A stretch of DNA of 64,000 nt, from contig WNKI01000001.1 of assembly GCA_015350385.1 (NCBI GenBank), positions 9,355,118 through 9,419,117 of the forward strand, read 5' to 3'. Shown here piece by piece: positions 1 to 13,800 of the stretch (its first letter is position 1; each line of letters begins with the position of its first letter). The notes beneath the pieces are model-generated. The model was not told where the DNA came from. It was given only the letters and a program-made list of their open reading frames with translations, and did not search any database. This DNA comes from Aculops lycopersici (taxonomy: Eukaryota; Arthropoda; Arachnida; Trombidiformes; Eriophyidae). Both the position numbers and the translations under genes were made by a program.

Positions 1-13
1 AACAGCAAGCGAG

Positions 14-99
14 ATGGCGAAACCAATCGGCGGCCCATGGGACATGCTCATTGGAAAGCTGGGCCAGCCGCAGCAGAGTAGCACGCGCACAGGAAACAG
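14..99 (+). CDS. Candidate alternative first exon of Shaker (or last part of an upstream exon)
   Basis: From ATG at 14 the frame stays open for 28 codons plus two bases and runs into a perfect donor, CAG|GTAAGT, at 100. The two leftover bases give phase 2, exactly what the common Shaker exon at 11372 needs (the joint codon becomes AGA, Arg). The peptide starts MAKPIGGPWDMLIGKLG and then becomes polar and Gln/Ser-rich. The frame is also open back to base 1, so the exon may begin outside the window, or it may belong to another gene. The donor is seen directly; assignment to Shaker rests on phase and position only. Confidence 0.4.
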
Positions 100-105
100 G
101 TAAGT

Positions 106-1659
106 TTTTTCCCTCTCAACGGATTGGACGTGAGGTTAGAAAAATCTAGAGCAACGCTACGCGACGCAATCAGCTGTGAGCACAATTGTTGCTCCCAATT
201 GTTTCGCCTTACTGGTTGTTGCGACTGTTGTTGTTGTTGCTGCTACTGTTTTGCTCAAAGTTTTGAAACTTTACGCTTAAACTTTGGCCGAAAACGACCA
301 GAAGCTTGAGTGACACTTTTGCCCCCAAGCCTCAAGGGAAATTTCAACTCGATCTTGTTGCTTGTTTCGCCTGCCTCTTGATCCCATCGTCTCGTAGTCG
401 TCGTGGTCGTTTTGTCGGTGCGTTGTATGTGGTGCGTGTACACGTGTTTCTGGATTAACAATGGCGGCAAAACTCTCCCTCTTTGCGAGTCTTCTTGGGT
501 GAATGAGTTTCTCGTGGTCTATCTTGTGAGCTGAGCTGAGATGTGCTGACAAGGTAACCATCTGAACTATGCACACGCCGATTTGAATCAACTTTGGCAC
601 AGATGATGTCTGTGCCTCTATCAGTCTATGTGCAAAAGCTCAGACCCTAACAAGTTACCGTTTTTGCGAAAACCGAGGAAGAAGTTGGAAAAACCCTATA
701 GAAACTACCACAGAGACGCCTTTTTAAAAAGTTTTGCGCGCTCCCTAGACATCGATGGGGGTTTTTACCAACTTTTATCTCGATTTTCAAAAAAATCCAA
801 ATCCCTAACATTGGAAAGGCACAGGAAAATTCTAAGCCAAATTTGATCCGGATCTGCGTGTGGGAGTTGACACAGTTACCTTGTGGTCCTAGCTCACTTG
901 CAAGCAACAAGGATTTTTCCATGTGATAGCCTTGGAATCTTGCGCACACTCTCAGCTGCTAGAAGGTACCTAGCGACCTAAAGACTCGCGCACTCGCACT
1001 AACGCTGGAGCTGGCCAATGAGTGCGCGCGCCTTGCGACTTTCTCCACTCAAACTCGTCTCGCCCAGTTGGGTGCAAGTGGAGGTTTTCAATCCTTTGAG
1101 GCGAAGAAAATGACGACGGCAGCGGTAACGGAAACGGTATGGCGTAACTCGCTCACCTCGCAGTTGTTTCATCTCGTCGGCAGTTTTCTGTAAAAGTCGA
1201 GTGGTTTGAGAGTCAGTTTTCTTCCTCTCGCTCTCTCTCTCCCTCTCTTCTTTGGAGGAGTCAAGTGGGAAGCCGATCAGTCAGGTGGTTGAGTTCGAGA
1301 GTAAGTGATCACTGTAAGTGAAGAGGCTGCTCGCGCTGGCGGCCAGTGTAGGCGACGGCCAGTGGCGTGTCACCATACCGATTGATCATAGATTTGTTCC
1401 AACCCAGGTCCAAGCGCCACAGACTGGGACGAAACTTTTTAGGCCCTTTCTTCGCCAAAGATTTGCTCAATTTTTCCGAAGCGTTAATCAAGTTTCAGCA
1501 GCGCAACGATTGCACAAAAATTAGCGTACAACCAGCCAGCCAATTAGTAGTCAGTAATTAGTTTAGGTGACAGCAAACAAAACTCCACAGAAATAGTCGG
1601 TGGTTCGACACATATTCCAATAGAAACAAACAGACAGATAGACCAAAACAAGCAGCAAG
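106..1659 (+). promoter_or_regulatory. Non-coding leader/promoter region of Shaker exon 1
   Basis: I see no gene here. The last part should hold the 5' leader of exon 1660-1832. There is a long pyrimidine tract around 1220-1254 and an arthropod-type initiator TCAGT at 1277-1281. An in-frame stop (TAG, 1639-1641) lies shortly before the ATG at 1660. One copy of the recurring word ACCTAGCGAC lies at 968-977. Promoter assignment is inference from position. Confidence 0.3.
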
Positions 1660-1832
1660 ATGGCGATGAGCGCCTATGCAAGCGGCATGTACGGCTACTA
1701 CTCGCCCTATGACCGCAACGTGCACCAGCCCTACGGCGCCGGCCCACTTGGCGGTCCTCTCGGCGGCTCGGCGGGTCAGTGCGGCGGTGGGGGCGGTGCC
1801 GGGCAACAGACGGCGGGAATGCTGGCTCTAGG
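1660..1832 (+). CDS. Sh: Shaker alternative first exon (MAMSAYASGMYG type)
   Basis: ATG at 1660 follows an in-frame stop at 1639. The exon gives 57 codons plus GG before the donor GTAAGT at 1833. Joined to 11372 it makes a Gly codon, so the junction reads MLALG-SLPK, closely like the Drosophila ShC form in which a short first exon runs into GSLPK. The peptide begins MAMSAYASGMYGYYSPYDRN and ends Gly-rich. A hydrophobic head followed by a polar, glycine-rich chain is the general build of a Shaker N-type inactivation ball, but that function is inferred. Confidence 0.8.
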
Positions 1833-4800
1833 GTAAGTAGTCGATATACAAGGTGCACGCCCACAGCCCACTAAAACGTTCTTGTGACAGATCAAGAATC
1901 GACAACTGATTTCCTCGTGAGAATTGTGATACCAAAACTCACAAAGATTACCACACTGGCCACTTCCGGTCGAGCAAGCAAATCAATTAATTTGATCGGC
2001 TCGCTCGCCAGTCCATTAGGTTGCGCTGAGGCCACGCGTTTCGGTTGGCTGTTCGGGCAGCGTGTTGCGAGATAGCAATAGCCACAGCAACCCTAATTGT
2101 CAGTGGCACGCAAACAGTCAGCTGATTGTCATCTTGTCAGTTTTGGTTGGTCAATGTCTTTGTCCTCGCAGTCGTTGTTGGTGTCTCGATGGTGAACTCG
2201 CTTGTTGCAATTGTCTCTAAACTCTGCTACTTTCAATCCCTGCTCACTTTTGCCTTCAACCAAACCTATTTCAATATAAAAGCTCATAAAGTCGTCACTC
2301 TACTCTCTCTCTCTCCCCATCTTATCTCCTTTCCCTCTTTGAGTCGAGTCTGAAATTCTGCCGTTTTAATCGTCGAGTTTCCGCACGAAATTGGGTCTAA
2401 AGTTAGACTTGAAAGAAGTCAACTTCCGCTTCTGGCGTCCCTTCTCGCACCATGGACTTTGCGCCATTTACGACAGAAAACTCGTCGTTGCGCGCCATTG
2501 AAATCAATGCTCTTCTGATCCGAGGCCCGCTAATCGCAAACTGCCAGCCGGATGTCGAGATTCTCTGCAACTCCCTCGCTCGCTCTCAATCCACTAAACT
2601 CTCTTAAAGTGCCATGTTTTCTGTTTTCATTTCAGTGGAGTAGACACAGAAAGTCCAGTTCAGATTTAGAGCTCAGATAGTCAAGGAGCTTGGCTTAGCG
2701 AACTGCTGGGTTGGAGCCAACTGGTGCCAGTCGCACTCCGAAGTCCTTTGTAGCGTTAAGTAAATATTGATGGTTGCTCTCTACCTGAAGATCGGCAAAA
2801 TTTTTCCCTCTCTTTGGTGTCGAAACTAACAGTGACGACGACTAAGACGACGACGACGAGAAGGACGGACGAAGATTTAGCTGCCGCCGCCGTTTCTTTC
2901 CAGCAAGCCAGACAAGCGGACGTGACGCAACGATGTGCTGCCGCCGCCAGATGCTCATCTGCCTGCTAGCTTGCCCGAGTCTCGGTCTCATCGTTTTAGT
3001 GGAAAAGTTGCCCTCGAGCTTGTGGACAGCAGGTGCAACAACGTCGACGATGACAACAAAAATAGAGAAGACAACGAGCAAGATGAATAAGAACAAGATT
3101 AGAGTTGGCGGTGGGTGTTGGCAAACAGGATGGCGACGAGTGCACACAAAGTGGCGCGTGATGCTCAGTGGCCTCGCCGTTGTCCGGTCTGAGTTGCGTT
3201 GTTTGGTTTCCATCTGGTGGTCGCTGTACACCCACCAGCTAGAGGTCAGGTGAGCTTCGGGTATTAGGAGGGAGGGATATTTTCTGTGGCTTTCCGGAGA
3301 CTTTCGCCTGTTGGAGGTCAGTGGATCCGCCGGACGTGGTGGCGTTTCCGGGCGAAAGTCAAACATCCTCGCTGACGACGTTGGCCATGAATGTTAGAGG
3401 CAATCATTGTTATTTCGGGGTTGAGTTCAACTCTCGGCGCGAATGTTTCCTTTGTTTGAATATCAACATCTTCCATCCCAAAAGTGTTACTAAATTTGGG
3501 ACTCTTGAAGGGGCTCCAGCTTGAGTTCAAGTTCAAGCTCATGTGTCGCGTTGCTCTTAAGGTTTTTCTATCTTTGTATGTTATCTGATCACCCAGCGCT
3601 ACATCTAGAAATACCATACGCCCCCACTCAGTCGCTCCATCTATTTTGCAGAGTTTCCTCGATAAGATTAACTTCCGGTCCTCAGTCAAAGATCTAGGGG
3701 TTGATCCTCTTGCAGCGTGGTGCTTGTTGGAACTGGTTGCATGTTGATAGACTCGTCGACGTCAAACATTGCGCATCGGAACAACATTGGAGCGGAGTGC
3801 ATTGAAGTTGACCCCAAACTTCGAGTTGCCCTCGCAAGTCTATTTATAGTTTCCATTACGACTAAAATAGACCAAAAGGATCACCAGATAAACCCTTGAG
3901 CTTCTTTCATGGCGACGAGATCGACGAGGAACGACAAAATCCGCGACGATGGCAACGACCATTTTCAAAGGGATAAAAGAACCAGTCGGATGGCGTTGTC
4001 TCATGCGTTCTCTTCCTCTGATGCGTCCGTTCGCCTCACTAACTCGAGAGATCGACCACGACGAGTCGCGAGGCTTCTCGTTGGTCCCATTGGACCGCGA
4101 GCATTGAACAAGAACACAACAACAACAGATTGCCAAGCAACAAACTGGCTAGTCTGACGTCGTTTATTTTGGCCGGCCAACCGGAAGTTAGCGCCGCCAA
4201 TGATGTGAGGCTCCGTCGATTATCAATTACCTGTCCGCCTATGCAAAGATGGCGGCAGCAGTAGTAGTAGCAGTGGTAGGAGTGGTAGTAATAGTGTGAG
4301 AGTTAATATCAACGGTAGTTTATTTGGTTTACCTTTCTGCTTTATTATTACCTGGCCAGATAATAATGGTCTTGCTGGACACATTGGGTCTTGGGAACCA
4401 GCAACAGAGGCAGCTGCTGCAAGTTGACGAAAACCAACTGACCAAATGCTCGCGGTGCGGCAGTAAAGTGGCAACTGCACTTTTGTCATCATCAACATGA
4501 TCAACCAGACGATAGCTACTGAAACAATCGAGTTTCTCCGCACCACAATTCAATTAGAGGTCAGGTTGAAAGGGATGTGGAGCGAAGCAGGTAACAGCGG
4601 CGACGAGAGTAAATTTGCCAAATTGCATCGGCCGCCTGATTAGCCGCCGAAATCTGCAGGTAAAAATACACTAGCAGACTTGGCCATAAATCTAACGGAA
4701 ACACAAGCTCGCCAGGTCAACTGACGAGAGTAGGGTGCAAAGAAGCGACATAGGATCGAGTGTTCCGAGGCGAACGGTATCAGTGACTGGCGCCACTGAT

Positions 4801-7800
4801 ACTTTTCAGTTATTGCTGCTCATCTAGTTTGAATATCGATGCGAGCCAGTTTGTCTGTGGGTATCTCTTTGATATCACATAGATAGATAATACCTGAAGT
4901 TTTCAGGTTACTCCTCGTCCGGCCGGCACTGGCTATCTGACGATCAATAGCCTCGCTGGCCGCCAATAGGCGCGTACAGATATGCCTCTTGGAATAAGCT
5001 ATCGAGCTAAACGCAATCTAAATCTGATTGACCAGCCAAATAGTAGTGGGCGCCATTTTATTGTACACCTGTGCACAAAAAATTGCTCTCTTATCCACAT
5101 AACCTCTGTTGGCTCTTCAATAGCAGCGCAACTTGGCAACTCCACCGCTACCGTAATTTTCATCTCGCCCATTTTGTTTGTTCTCATCAGTAAACCAAAG
5201 ATTCGATTTGTGTTAGATGTGTAACGGTGACCCTCGATGTTTTTTTATTAAGTGATCGTGCAGATTTCCAACAAGTTGAGATTGAGAAACTCTCCCTCGC
5301 CTCAACGCGCCATTGAGAATAAACGCGACAAATGAAAGGTGGGAGTGAGCAGGTAGACTTGCCGCCCCGCTAGCTAACTGTTTGACTGACTGACTGACTG
5401 ACTGGGCGAATATTGCGTCAAATAAAGCGACGACAATTGGGTGTCATTGAATCTCGGTGCCTTTTGAATGTAAATGGGCGTTGAATGTTACTGAGGTGCA
5501 GCGAGCGCGATAACGATGACGACAATGGCGTCGTCGTGGCTGTCGAAGCGATGCGATGCGATGCGTTGGGCAGAAAGTTAGCTGGTTGGCCGCTAGTGCG
5601 AGAGTCAGTTGAGGCAACGGCCTAAAGTATAGCTTGATCACATCGCCAATCGATCAAGCGGCCAGTGGAGCGAGTTGTAGCGATACTTTAACTCCAGCTT
5701 TTAGAGCTCGAGGCTAAAACTGGCGGATTGTGTGTCGAGAGTTGGTTTGTGTATGTGTGAGCTGGGCGACAAGTAATAGTAAGCAAGCCAACAGGCGAGC
5801 TTGCCCATCGACCAACCCGCCAACTGGCCAACCAACTATCAACAACGGACAACGACGAGCGAGGCCAAGCTAGTTCGCTAGCTAAGCAGCTATTCGAGGC
5901 TATCAATATGCTCGCTTGCCTGTCGGACAGCCAACGAGTTGACCAGTTGGCTAGTCAGCGACACTTCCGGCGGCCAGCCCCTTGAGACACGAGCTTTCGC
6001 TGGTTGCTCATTCAATTAAGTCCATCGATCGCCGGCTCGTTAGTCCCTCGCGAGCCGCGAGCCACTAGCCGCGACAAGTGGCAACTGGCCGACCATTGAT
6101 CTACTACCAGAGAGAAAGGGACCCCCCTTCCTCCCGAGTCGAGTTGAGTTGGATTTAGTTTAGTTTCGTTTCGTTGAGATAAACTAAACTTTTGTTGGCG
6201 AACTGGACACGCCTACTCGCACGAAAAAACCCACCGCCTCTATCGGGATGGCTGGATCGAGGGGCTTTCGGAGATGCAGCGCCAAGGATCCTAGCGGATG
6301 AGCATCCTCAAAGAGTCCCTCGGTCGAAGAGGGAAAAAAGGGGAAGCGATCGTGACTCGAATAGCTTTTGAGGCTGAAGGAACTGCAAAACTTTGAGGAG
6401 GGCGCACGAGACTCGCGATTATTCAACTTCCCTCTGGGTGGCCGAAGCAAATCCGCAAACGCTAGCTTCTGGCTCTCGGTTAGGTTTTGATGATGGTTGA
6501 GTTGCATGGAGGAAAGAAGGAGGGTGAGAGAAACGTCGCCGAGACGGGAGCAGTTGCGTTGGTGTTCTGCGCAAATTGATCGATTGAATGAAGTGGCGAC
6601 CAGAGTTTTCGGTGGAGGCAGTTGAAGTAAAACCACTCAAAATTTGGTCGTGCAGCAACGACAACAAAAACAACTACCAGAGACGGAGGGAAACCGAGTT
6701 GCTCTTTTGTCGGCTTGAAGTGAGAGAGGAAGAGAGAGGAAAACGAGCTCTAGTTCTGAGGTAGAGAAATCGCACGAGTTTAAGTACAAGTTTAAGTAAA
6801 AGTATAAGTTTCCCCTCCTCTCTATTTGGCAAACTTATGAGCAGCAGTCGTGTGTTTTGCGCCAAAATTGTTAGTGTCCCGAAACCTAGTGGCTCTTCGA
6901 GCGCCACGATTCATCAGCGGCTGGGGCCGCCACAACCACTTGCTAAGATACACCGGAAGCCGCATAGATTGGGCGCATGTGGGCACAAGTAAGTTTAGCA
7001 GTTGGCCACCAAACGTCAGACTGACAGCACGACCGAGTCACTAGCCGAGCGCCAGTCAGTCTGGCGGGCGGGCGGTCGGCTAGTTGGCTGGAGAGACTGG
7101 GCGACACTCACAAACGACGGCAACCTCCCCGGGCGCCGATATTATCTCGCCGAGCGGGCGGCGCCACGTTGCTTGCGCTTCCTCCGTTAATACGACAGCA
7201 TAACTAAGACAAAGTCAACGGGTTTTGTTTTTTCTAGAGAGTAAAAAGTTGCTGATGGATTTAAATCTGAATCCCACCATCTGACTTCCGGTGCAAGTTG
7301 ATGGCGTCGCCTTGGCCTCTTCGTGGGCGCGATTCAAAATGCGCCAAGCGACTGACTAGCAGCGAGCAACCACTTGCTGGCTGGCTGGCTGCCTACTTGG
7401 CTGACATTTCTCTTTTTTTAATGATCCTGTCGGCGTCGTGAGCCGCCGCCGCCGCCATCGACTTCCTGCTTTTCGGTTATTTATTGTTGGCTTCTTCTCA
7501 CTTTAGCCTTTTGGCCCAACTTCACGCCTTGGCCGCTTGTTTCTTTCCTCTCTTCTTCTAGATTTTTGGATAGACGTCGTGGCACGTCAATCGAAATGAG
7601 AAAACGCAAACCCCTATTCCAAGTGCAATATTGTTAAACTCGGTACTGGGGGCGTGTCGATTGAAGTGGATGGGCGGGACACAAGCCATATTCTTCAAAT
7701 GGGCTCTGTCCTAGAGTCCAAGGTCCCAAAGGAGCAACTTGTTTTTAATTCCTATCACTTGCTATCGTTAGACTCGGCTCGCGTCTACTAACGAATCCTA

Positions 7801-10800
7801 TGAACCCGACGGGCAATCACATAATCGCACTTTTCCAAGTCGGCTCACCGAGCAACTTCTCGTTTGGCGGCGGTGGTTATGGCAGCAAAGTGGTGGTGGT
7901 AGTCATAGTTGTTGGCGAGCCGCACTAATGGATTGGCGACCAGCTTAAAACTGATCGCCTCGTCGTGTAATGATAGCCAAACTGTCGCGACAGTCGGCAG
8001 CCATCGTGGCCATTCAAAAGTGCGAGCCTTTAATGTTGCCCAATTGTTGGTATCTATTTGGCTTTGGATTTCGAGATAGATTTGCAGCCAAAGCACACAG
8101 AGAGTAAACAGGGTAAACTTAGGCGGGAGCGCTTAGTGTCCCGCTAGGACGAGGAGGAATCAAGTGGGCAGAAGTTGAATTAATCCTATCATATCTTGCG
8201 TCTCTACGTTGCTCTCACGAGTGGTAGTCACACAGAGTCAAATTTAGCAGCTCTCCGGCAAGCTAGCTTCTCTTCGGCAAGCTGGCTCTTTAGCAAACGC
8301 ACCAACATCCTCAGCCACTTGTTTGCCCGCCTTAGCCGACTAGTCTGACCCCCAACCCTCGAAACTCGCCCACTCTTCCAATCGCCGCTTGTGTTGTGTT
8401 CTGTTTCCTAAACTACAGTCAAGGAATTAGAGAGGATTGCGGCACCAAAATCGCGGAAGTCGAGCCACTCGACCATCTCACTTCCTGTTCGAATTTTGCT
8501 CCAGTTTCACCGACTGGCAACCACATGGGCGAGCGATAAGGATACTTCTGTGTCTCTGAGGCCCAGTCTTGGGCCCAGAAAATGCACATAGTTTTGCTAA
8601 CTGACCAACCAAAACTTGCGACACTTCCCTTTGATCGGTTCGCTTGAGGGAACGACGAGGGAAAAGGCTGAGGTCGAGGCTGAGGCTAAGTCTCGTCAAC
8701 ATTGCATCAGTTGTAGTGGTTGTAGCACTTCCGCCGCAACCACCACCACCACCACAAAAGGGCACTTTATATGCAGTCATTAATTCCATTCCAATGCGTC
8801 AGTCGGTTCCGCTAGTTCCACAGAGTCTACGGCAAACTCTAAGGTGGTGGCCACTCTTGCTAGAGAGGCAGCTAACTTTCCGGGACCCACAAGAGGCCCA
8901 ATGAATCTTTTGCGGGAAGAGAGCAACCGAACAAGCGGCCAGCCACTTGTTTGCGGGTCCAGTCCACTTGAGCGCTCGCAAAACCTGATAGGCTACCGGC
9001 TGCTGCCTCCTATTGCTCGTCACTCCCCCGAGTCGCTGGTTGAAAGTAACCGAGTGGCCGGCAAGCTAGTAGAGTGCAACTCGCCCCACCCAATTTCCGC
9101 TCTTGGGGCATTAAATACGACTCCCCTAGACCAGTGGCCGTGGAAGCGGGCAAGTGAATGATCTTATGCTTCACTTGGTCTCGTCATCGATAGACCAGTT
9201 GGTCATTTGGTGCCCACCGGTGAGCGATTGGAGGAGCAAGAGCAATGGCGATTGCAATGGGGCCTTGCCAAGTTTTTGCTGGCTGCTATTTATTCAGCTA
9301 TGTGTTTATGTGTCAAGTGCATCAAATTCTGACTGTCTCTGGCCGACCGGGAAGTCAATTTGCCTGCGATACACCAACCCAAAGTTTCCAGCCAACAAGC
9401 ACGAGTAAATCAATTGGCTGCGCCTATTTTCCATCTTATTTGGCTCAAGTTTACCCCTCCTCTTCCGCCGCTCTCGTGGCTCCCTCTTTAGTTTCTGAAT
9501 CCAAACTATCGATTATTACGGGTTTGGGACTCTTTCCCTCCGACAAATAGTCCACTTACCTAACAAAACTCAACTCGTTGCCAGATAACCACTTGGTGAT
9601 GGTAATCGAAAGGACGTTAGTCGATTAGTTTGGTGATTTGCATATCGGAGGTCTCAAATATACTGGTTGATTTGAGTAAACTCAAGATTTGGCTACTAAC
9701 TCGACATTGGAAACAACACGATATATCTTCAAATGAAGCGGTTATAATCCATCATGAGAAGTAAGTGTGAGTTTGCTTACCGGCGGCCAGTCCTAATAGA
9801 CACAAAGCTGAAAGAATTGCCCATGAGCAATCAAGTGAGCAAAACAATCCGCTTGCCTCGTGGTCAACGAGAGGCGCGCCGCAAGTCGATGATGGATGGC
9901 AAAGTCTTTTCTCTTCGCTTAGCCGGTCGCTTACTTTAATTTGCTTGCTCTCATTCTCTTCTTCTATGTTTGTTAGCCCAGTGCGCCGATGACTCGAATT
10001 AGCAGTAGTCTTCTTCGCTAATCCGGTGACGACGTCGCCAACAACAACAACAAGAACTCGTAAGACAATGGAAATGGTTAGTGCTGCTACCAGTTGAGTG
10101 CGGGCGCAACTCTTAGAAGCGGTAGTGGAGATCAACAATCGCTGAGCTGCTGCTGCGGCGGCGTCGCGTAGGCAGCAGCGCGGTACCTAGCGACTTCAAA
10201 CCAACGAGCACCTAGCGACATAAGTTTTACTCTATCCATTCTTTGCACATACTTTGTGCAAAGAGATGCAGACATGCGCATATCAGAATGTATCTAGTTG
10301 ATTCGGAGCAACGACGACAATTACTGGAGAAACTTGGCCCCTCCACTCAAGTTGATCGCAGCTTTCAAGACTGAGACAAAGCGGGGAGCTTTGCGATTTA
10401 GATTGCGACTGCGTTTGCGGCCCTTGCTGCTCCTACCACCACTGCTATTGCCAGTCAACGGTCTAGCTGGCGCCTTGGTTGTCGTTGTGTCAATTGAACT
10501 CAACGTCAGCGTCACAAGTAAGTTTTCTGGTTTACTTTTGAACTAGCCACGCGGTGGGAAGCGACAACTTTCCTGCCTCAAGCCGGCGAGCGTTTGAGGT
10601 GAAACCTTCTCTTTCACGTTGAGTGAGTGGATGAGTGAGTGAGTGAGTGAAAGTTTAATTTTAGTTTCTCGAGACCAGAGTCTTGCAAAGCGAGAGAGAA
10701 GGAAAGAGAAAGCTATTGTTTTCTTTCTACGCTCAACCAATACGATTACGATGCGCCAAGATATAGAGAAGCAAAGTGAGTTGCCAAATCAAGTTGACAG

Positions 10801-13800
10801 ACCGAGATCGAGCTGAATGTTTGGGAGTTTCCATTGAGAGTCACCACCAACCTCGAGAGTTGGGGCGCTTTTTTCAGTAGCGAGTCTATAAAGAGGAGAT
10901 TGAGTTTAGGGTTTGTTATTTTTGATATGCATATATATAAATATCAGGATGAAAACTGGAACTTGAGAAAGAGGCAAGAGGGGCAGAGGCAACGACACGT
11001 ACACGTGCCGGTGTCGAGTTGCATGGAGCCGGAAACGGGCGGCGAGGGGGCAATTTGTTTTCAATTGGCCAGGGGAAAGGAGTTTAGTTGAGCCACTTGG
11101 TGAGCAAAAGAGTTTTATTGTGATTAATTACTGACGACTCGTAGATGATGTGGCTTCTAAGACGTCGACAGTTCCCACTTTTATCGCTTCAAAACCGATT
11201 GAAATCAATCATCAATCTGATACAAAACAGAAAAGAACTGCAAGTTTTCTTCGCGTCCATTGCAACGACGAGATAAACTGAATACATAAAATACATAAAG
11301 ACAATCAACATGCTGGCTCTAATTCTAATAATTGGCCTCATATTCCTGCTCATCATTTACTTCATTCTCAGATCACTACCAAAGCAAACAACAAGTGGCC
11401 AAGCGGGCGGATTGGAGGCGCACGAGTTGCTCGACGAATTTGGGGCGCCCATTGAGTTGCGCGATCAGTTTGAATTCGACTTGGACGCCGCCGGACTAGC
11501 TGCCGGCTCGGGTCTCTACCGACAGCAATATTTGGCCGCTGCGGCCGCCGCTTCGGGTCGGCCGGCGGGGAGGTCACACTACGGCCACGCCCACCATTCA
11601 AGCAGCGGCGGTCACTCGGTCCATCATCACCACCATCGCCATAGCAGATCCTCGCACAGCAGATACCACGGCGGCCACCAAAGTCGCGGCCACTCGGCGG
11701 GAGGAGGAGAAGGAGGAAGTAGGCAAAGAGTGCGCCACATGACTACACACTTCGACGGGACCAACAGTTTCGACTCGGACCATGAGCAGCGAGTCGGTGG
11801 TGGTGCCGACGATTTGGAGGCGGGCCGCGGCGGCCGGTCGGCGGACATCGAGGGCGGAAGTGGTACAAATTCGGGAAACAGCGAAAGAAGTAGCAGTAGC
11901 AGCAGCAGCAGCAATGGCCCTTGCGAGGCTTGCTCCACAACAAGTGGCCACTCGGCTCGCCAATGCAACCACCACCACCGCCACAGTCACAATCATCACC
12001 ACGGCCATAGCCGCCACCATCACCATAGACAACGAGCCGGAAGTTTGGGCTCGCAACAAGATAAGCAACAACGACAGGTGGTTGTGGCCCACAAACCGCC
12101 AAGCGCGGGTCAGTATTTAGCGCAGAGATTCGAGCCCCTGAAGCATCGGCACGATTTGTGTCAACGTTGCATCATCAACGTTGGCGGCCTCAAGTTCGAG
12201 ACCACACTTCGGACGCTCAATCAATTTCCAGACTCGCTACTGGGCGACCCGCGCAAGAGGATCAGGTGAGTTATTAATCGATCGTTGTTGTCTTTTGATT
12301 TTTTGCTTTTGTCTGCATTGTTTCCGCTTTTGTTGAGATAGTTTTGTTAAGCGAGCCAACCAAAACCTTCCGGTCGCGAGTGGCAAGTTGGGGGGAAAAA
12401 AGGTCCCCTTCGAAGGACCGGGTAGGAAGGGGAGCGCTCGACTATTCACACCGAACTGGTCCAGAAGTGTCACTCGCGATGATTCATTATGCAAACAAAT
12501 TGAGCTTTTGATTTTCCTCGGGTTTCCCGTTGCGCTCGCGTTTCCGATTGAAATGGATGGAAAGATGAATACTGATACATGAATCGAGTGCATAATTTAT
12601 CCACGTAACCGAACTAACTAAATAGCCAACTATCGATCGAGTGGCACCGTTGAAAATGGATGCCAGGCAAACAAGCCAGTGAGAGGCCAACCATCTGAGA
12701 CTCAAACGAGGGCGACTAAACTTTAACTTGGGCAGCAACCAAATGCAGATGGACTGAGGATAAGATGGACGATGCGCCGAGAAAATTGGCCCATCGTTCA
12801 AGTTTCTTGTTTGGCTGGATGTCATTGGGAGGTCTTAGTTTTAGTTTTTGTGGTCGTTGTGGTTGACGAGCGTTTTTATCCTGCTCCTCGCAACTAGACC
12901 TCAAGTTAGCGGCATGAGCTGTAACCAAAGACGACGACGACGACGACGACGACGATGAGTGGATTAGCTGGCAGGCTGGCTTGTGTTACGTAATAGTAGC
13001 GACAGCATCGACTTGCCTGTCGTTAGTAGGTGGGAGGCAGAGTATCTGCTTCATCCGATTTACAGCTCGGCTACTGCTCTTAGTAGCAGAGCCACCGAAA
13101 CTTGAGGTCGCTGGCATCCATTGTCTCTGCATTTTGGCCAGTTAGCTAGTCAGATTTGCAACTCGAGCGACATTTCAATGTGGCTGGCCATGGCTATCGG
13201 CATTTGCTTTTACGGTTGTAACGAAATTTTTTGCCCTCAAATTTGAAAGCTTCTCCCTCTGTGCGCCTGTAACTTCATCGACGAGGCCAGAGGCGCAACC
13301 GCTACTCAGTAAGCCCGAGAATAATAGAGTAAAGCTAATGATGATACAAAAAAGGCCAGTCTCTAGTGCCCGAGGCTCTCGATTGGGACGAGGAAAAATG
13401 CTATAAGAAATAGGACTACGACCACAACTAGACAAAGTTCCCATGTCGTCGCCTGAAAATCCACTTGCGCACTAATTGTCTTGCATCCGGCGGGCAAACG
13501 TAGAGGTCTTGCTGTTTTTGTTTGCTCTTTTCGTTTTATTCTATTGACTTCTCTCTTCGTTAAGCAGCTTGCATATTAAATTTGAATTGGAGATTGAAAA
13601 TCAGAAAAAATCTCCCCTCTAAAAAGCGGCGTCTACACAACTTCTAACGCTTCCACAAACCTACCATCCAACCGACCGACCGACCAAACAAACGAACGAA
13701 ACTCCGCCAAAATACTGATGAAAAACAGATACTTTGATCCCGTTAAAAATGAGTACTTTTTCGATAGGAATCGTCTGTGTTTCGAGGCAATTTTATACTA

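Larger units (their letters stand above)
1833..11371 (+). other. Large first intron of Shaker (9.5 kb), otherwise non-coding
   Basis: Apart from the candidate exons at 2933 and 6837, I find no coding frame I can support. It holds a (TGAC)n run at 5383-5404, a (GTGA)n run at 10632-10651, pentamer-like TTTAG/TTTCG repeats near 6155-6178, and two closely spaced copies of ACCTAGCGAC at 10185 and 10210. It ends in a long pyrimidine-rich tract and TTCTCAG at 11371. Confidence 0.6.

Noticed and set aside
3541..3575. ATG frame ending at GTATGT, also phase 2, as a further Shaker first exon
   Set aside because: Only 11 codons with a weak donor; phase agreement at one in three is not enough.
9754..9834. 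ATG frame ending at GTGAGC as a further Shaker first exon
   Set aside because: It ends in phase 0 and cannot join the common exon in frame.
10288..10517. Frame before GTAAGT at 10518 as a Shaker exon
   Set aside because: The required frame has a TGA at 10495 and no ATG after it.
11598..12120. Several long frames on the minus strand and other + frames over the Shaker His-rich exon
   Set aside because: They are mirror images of CAC/CAT-, GGC- and AGC-rich codons in the real exon; composition is skewed and no domain appears.
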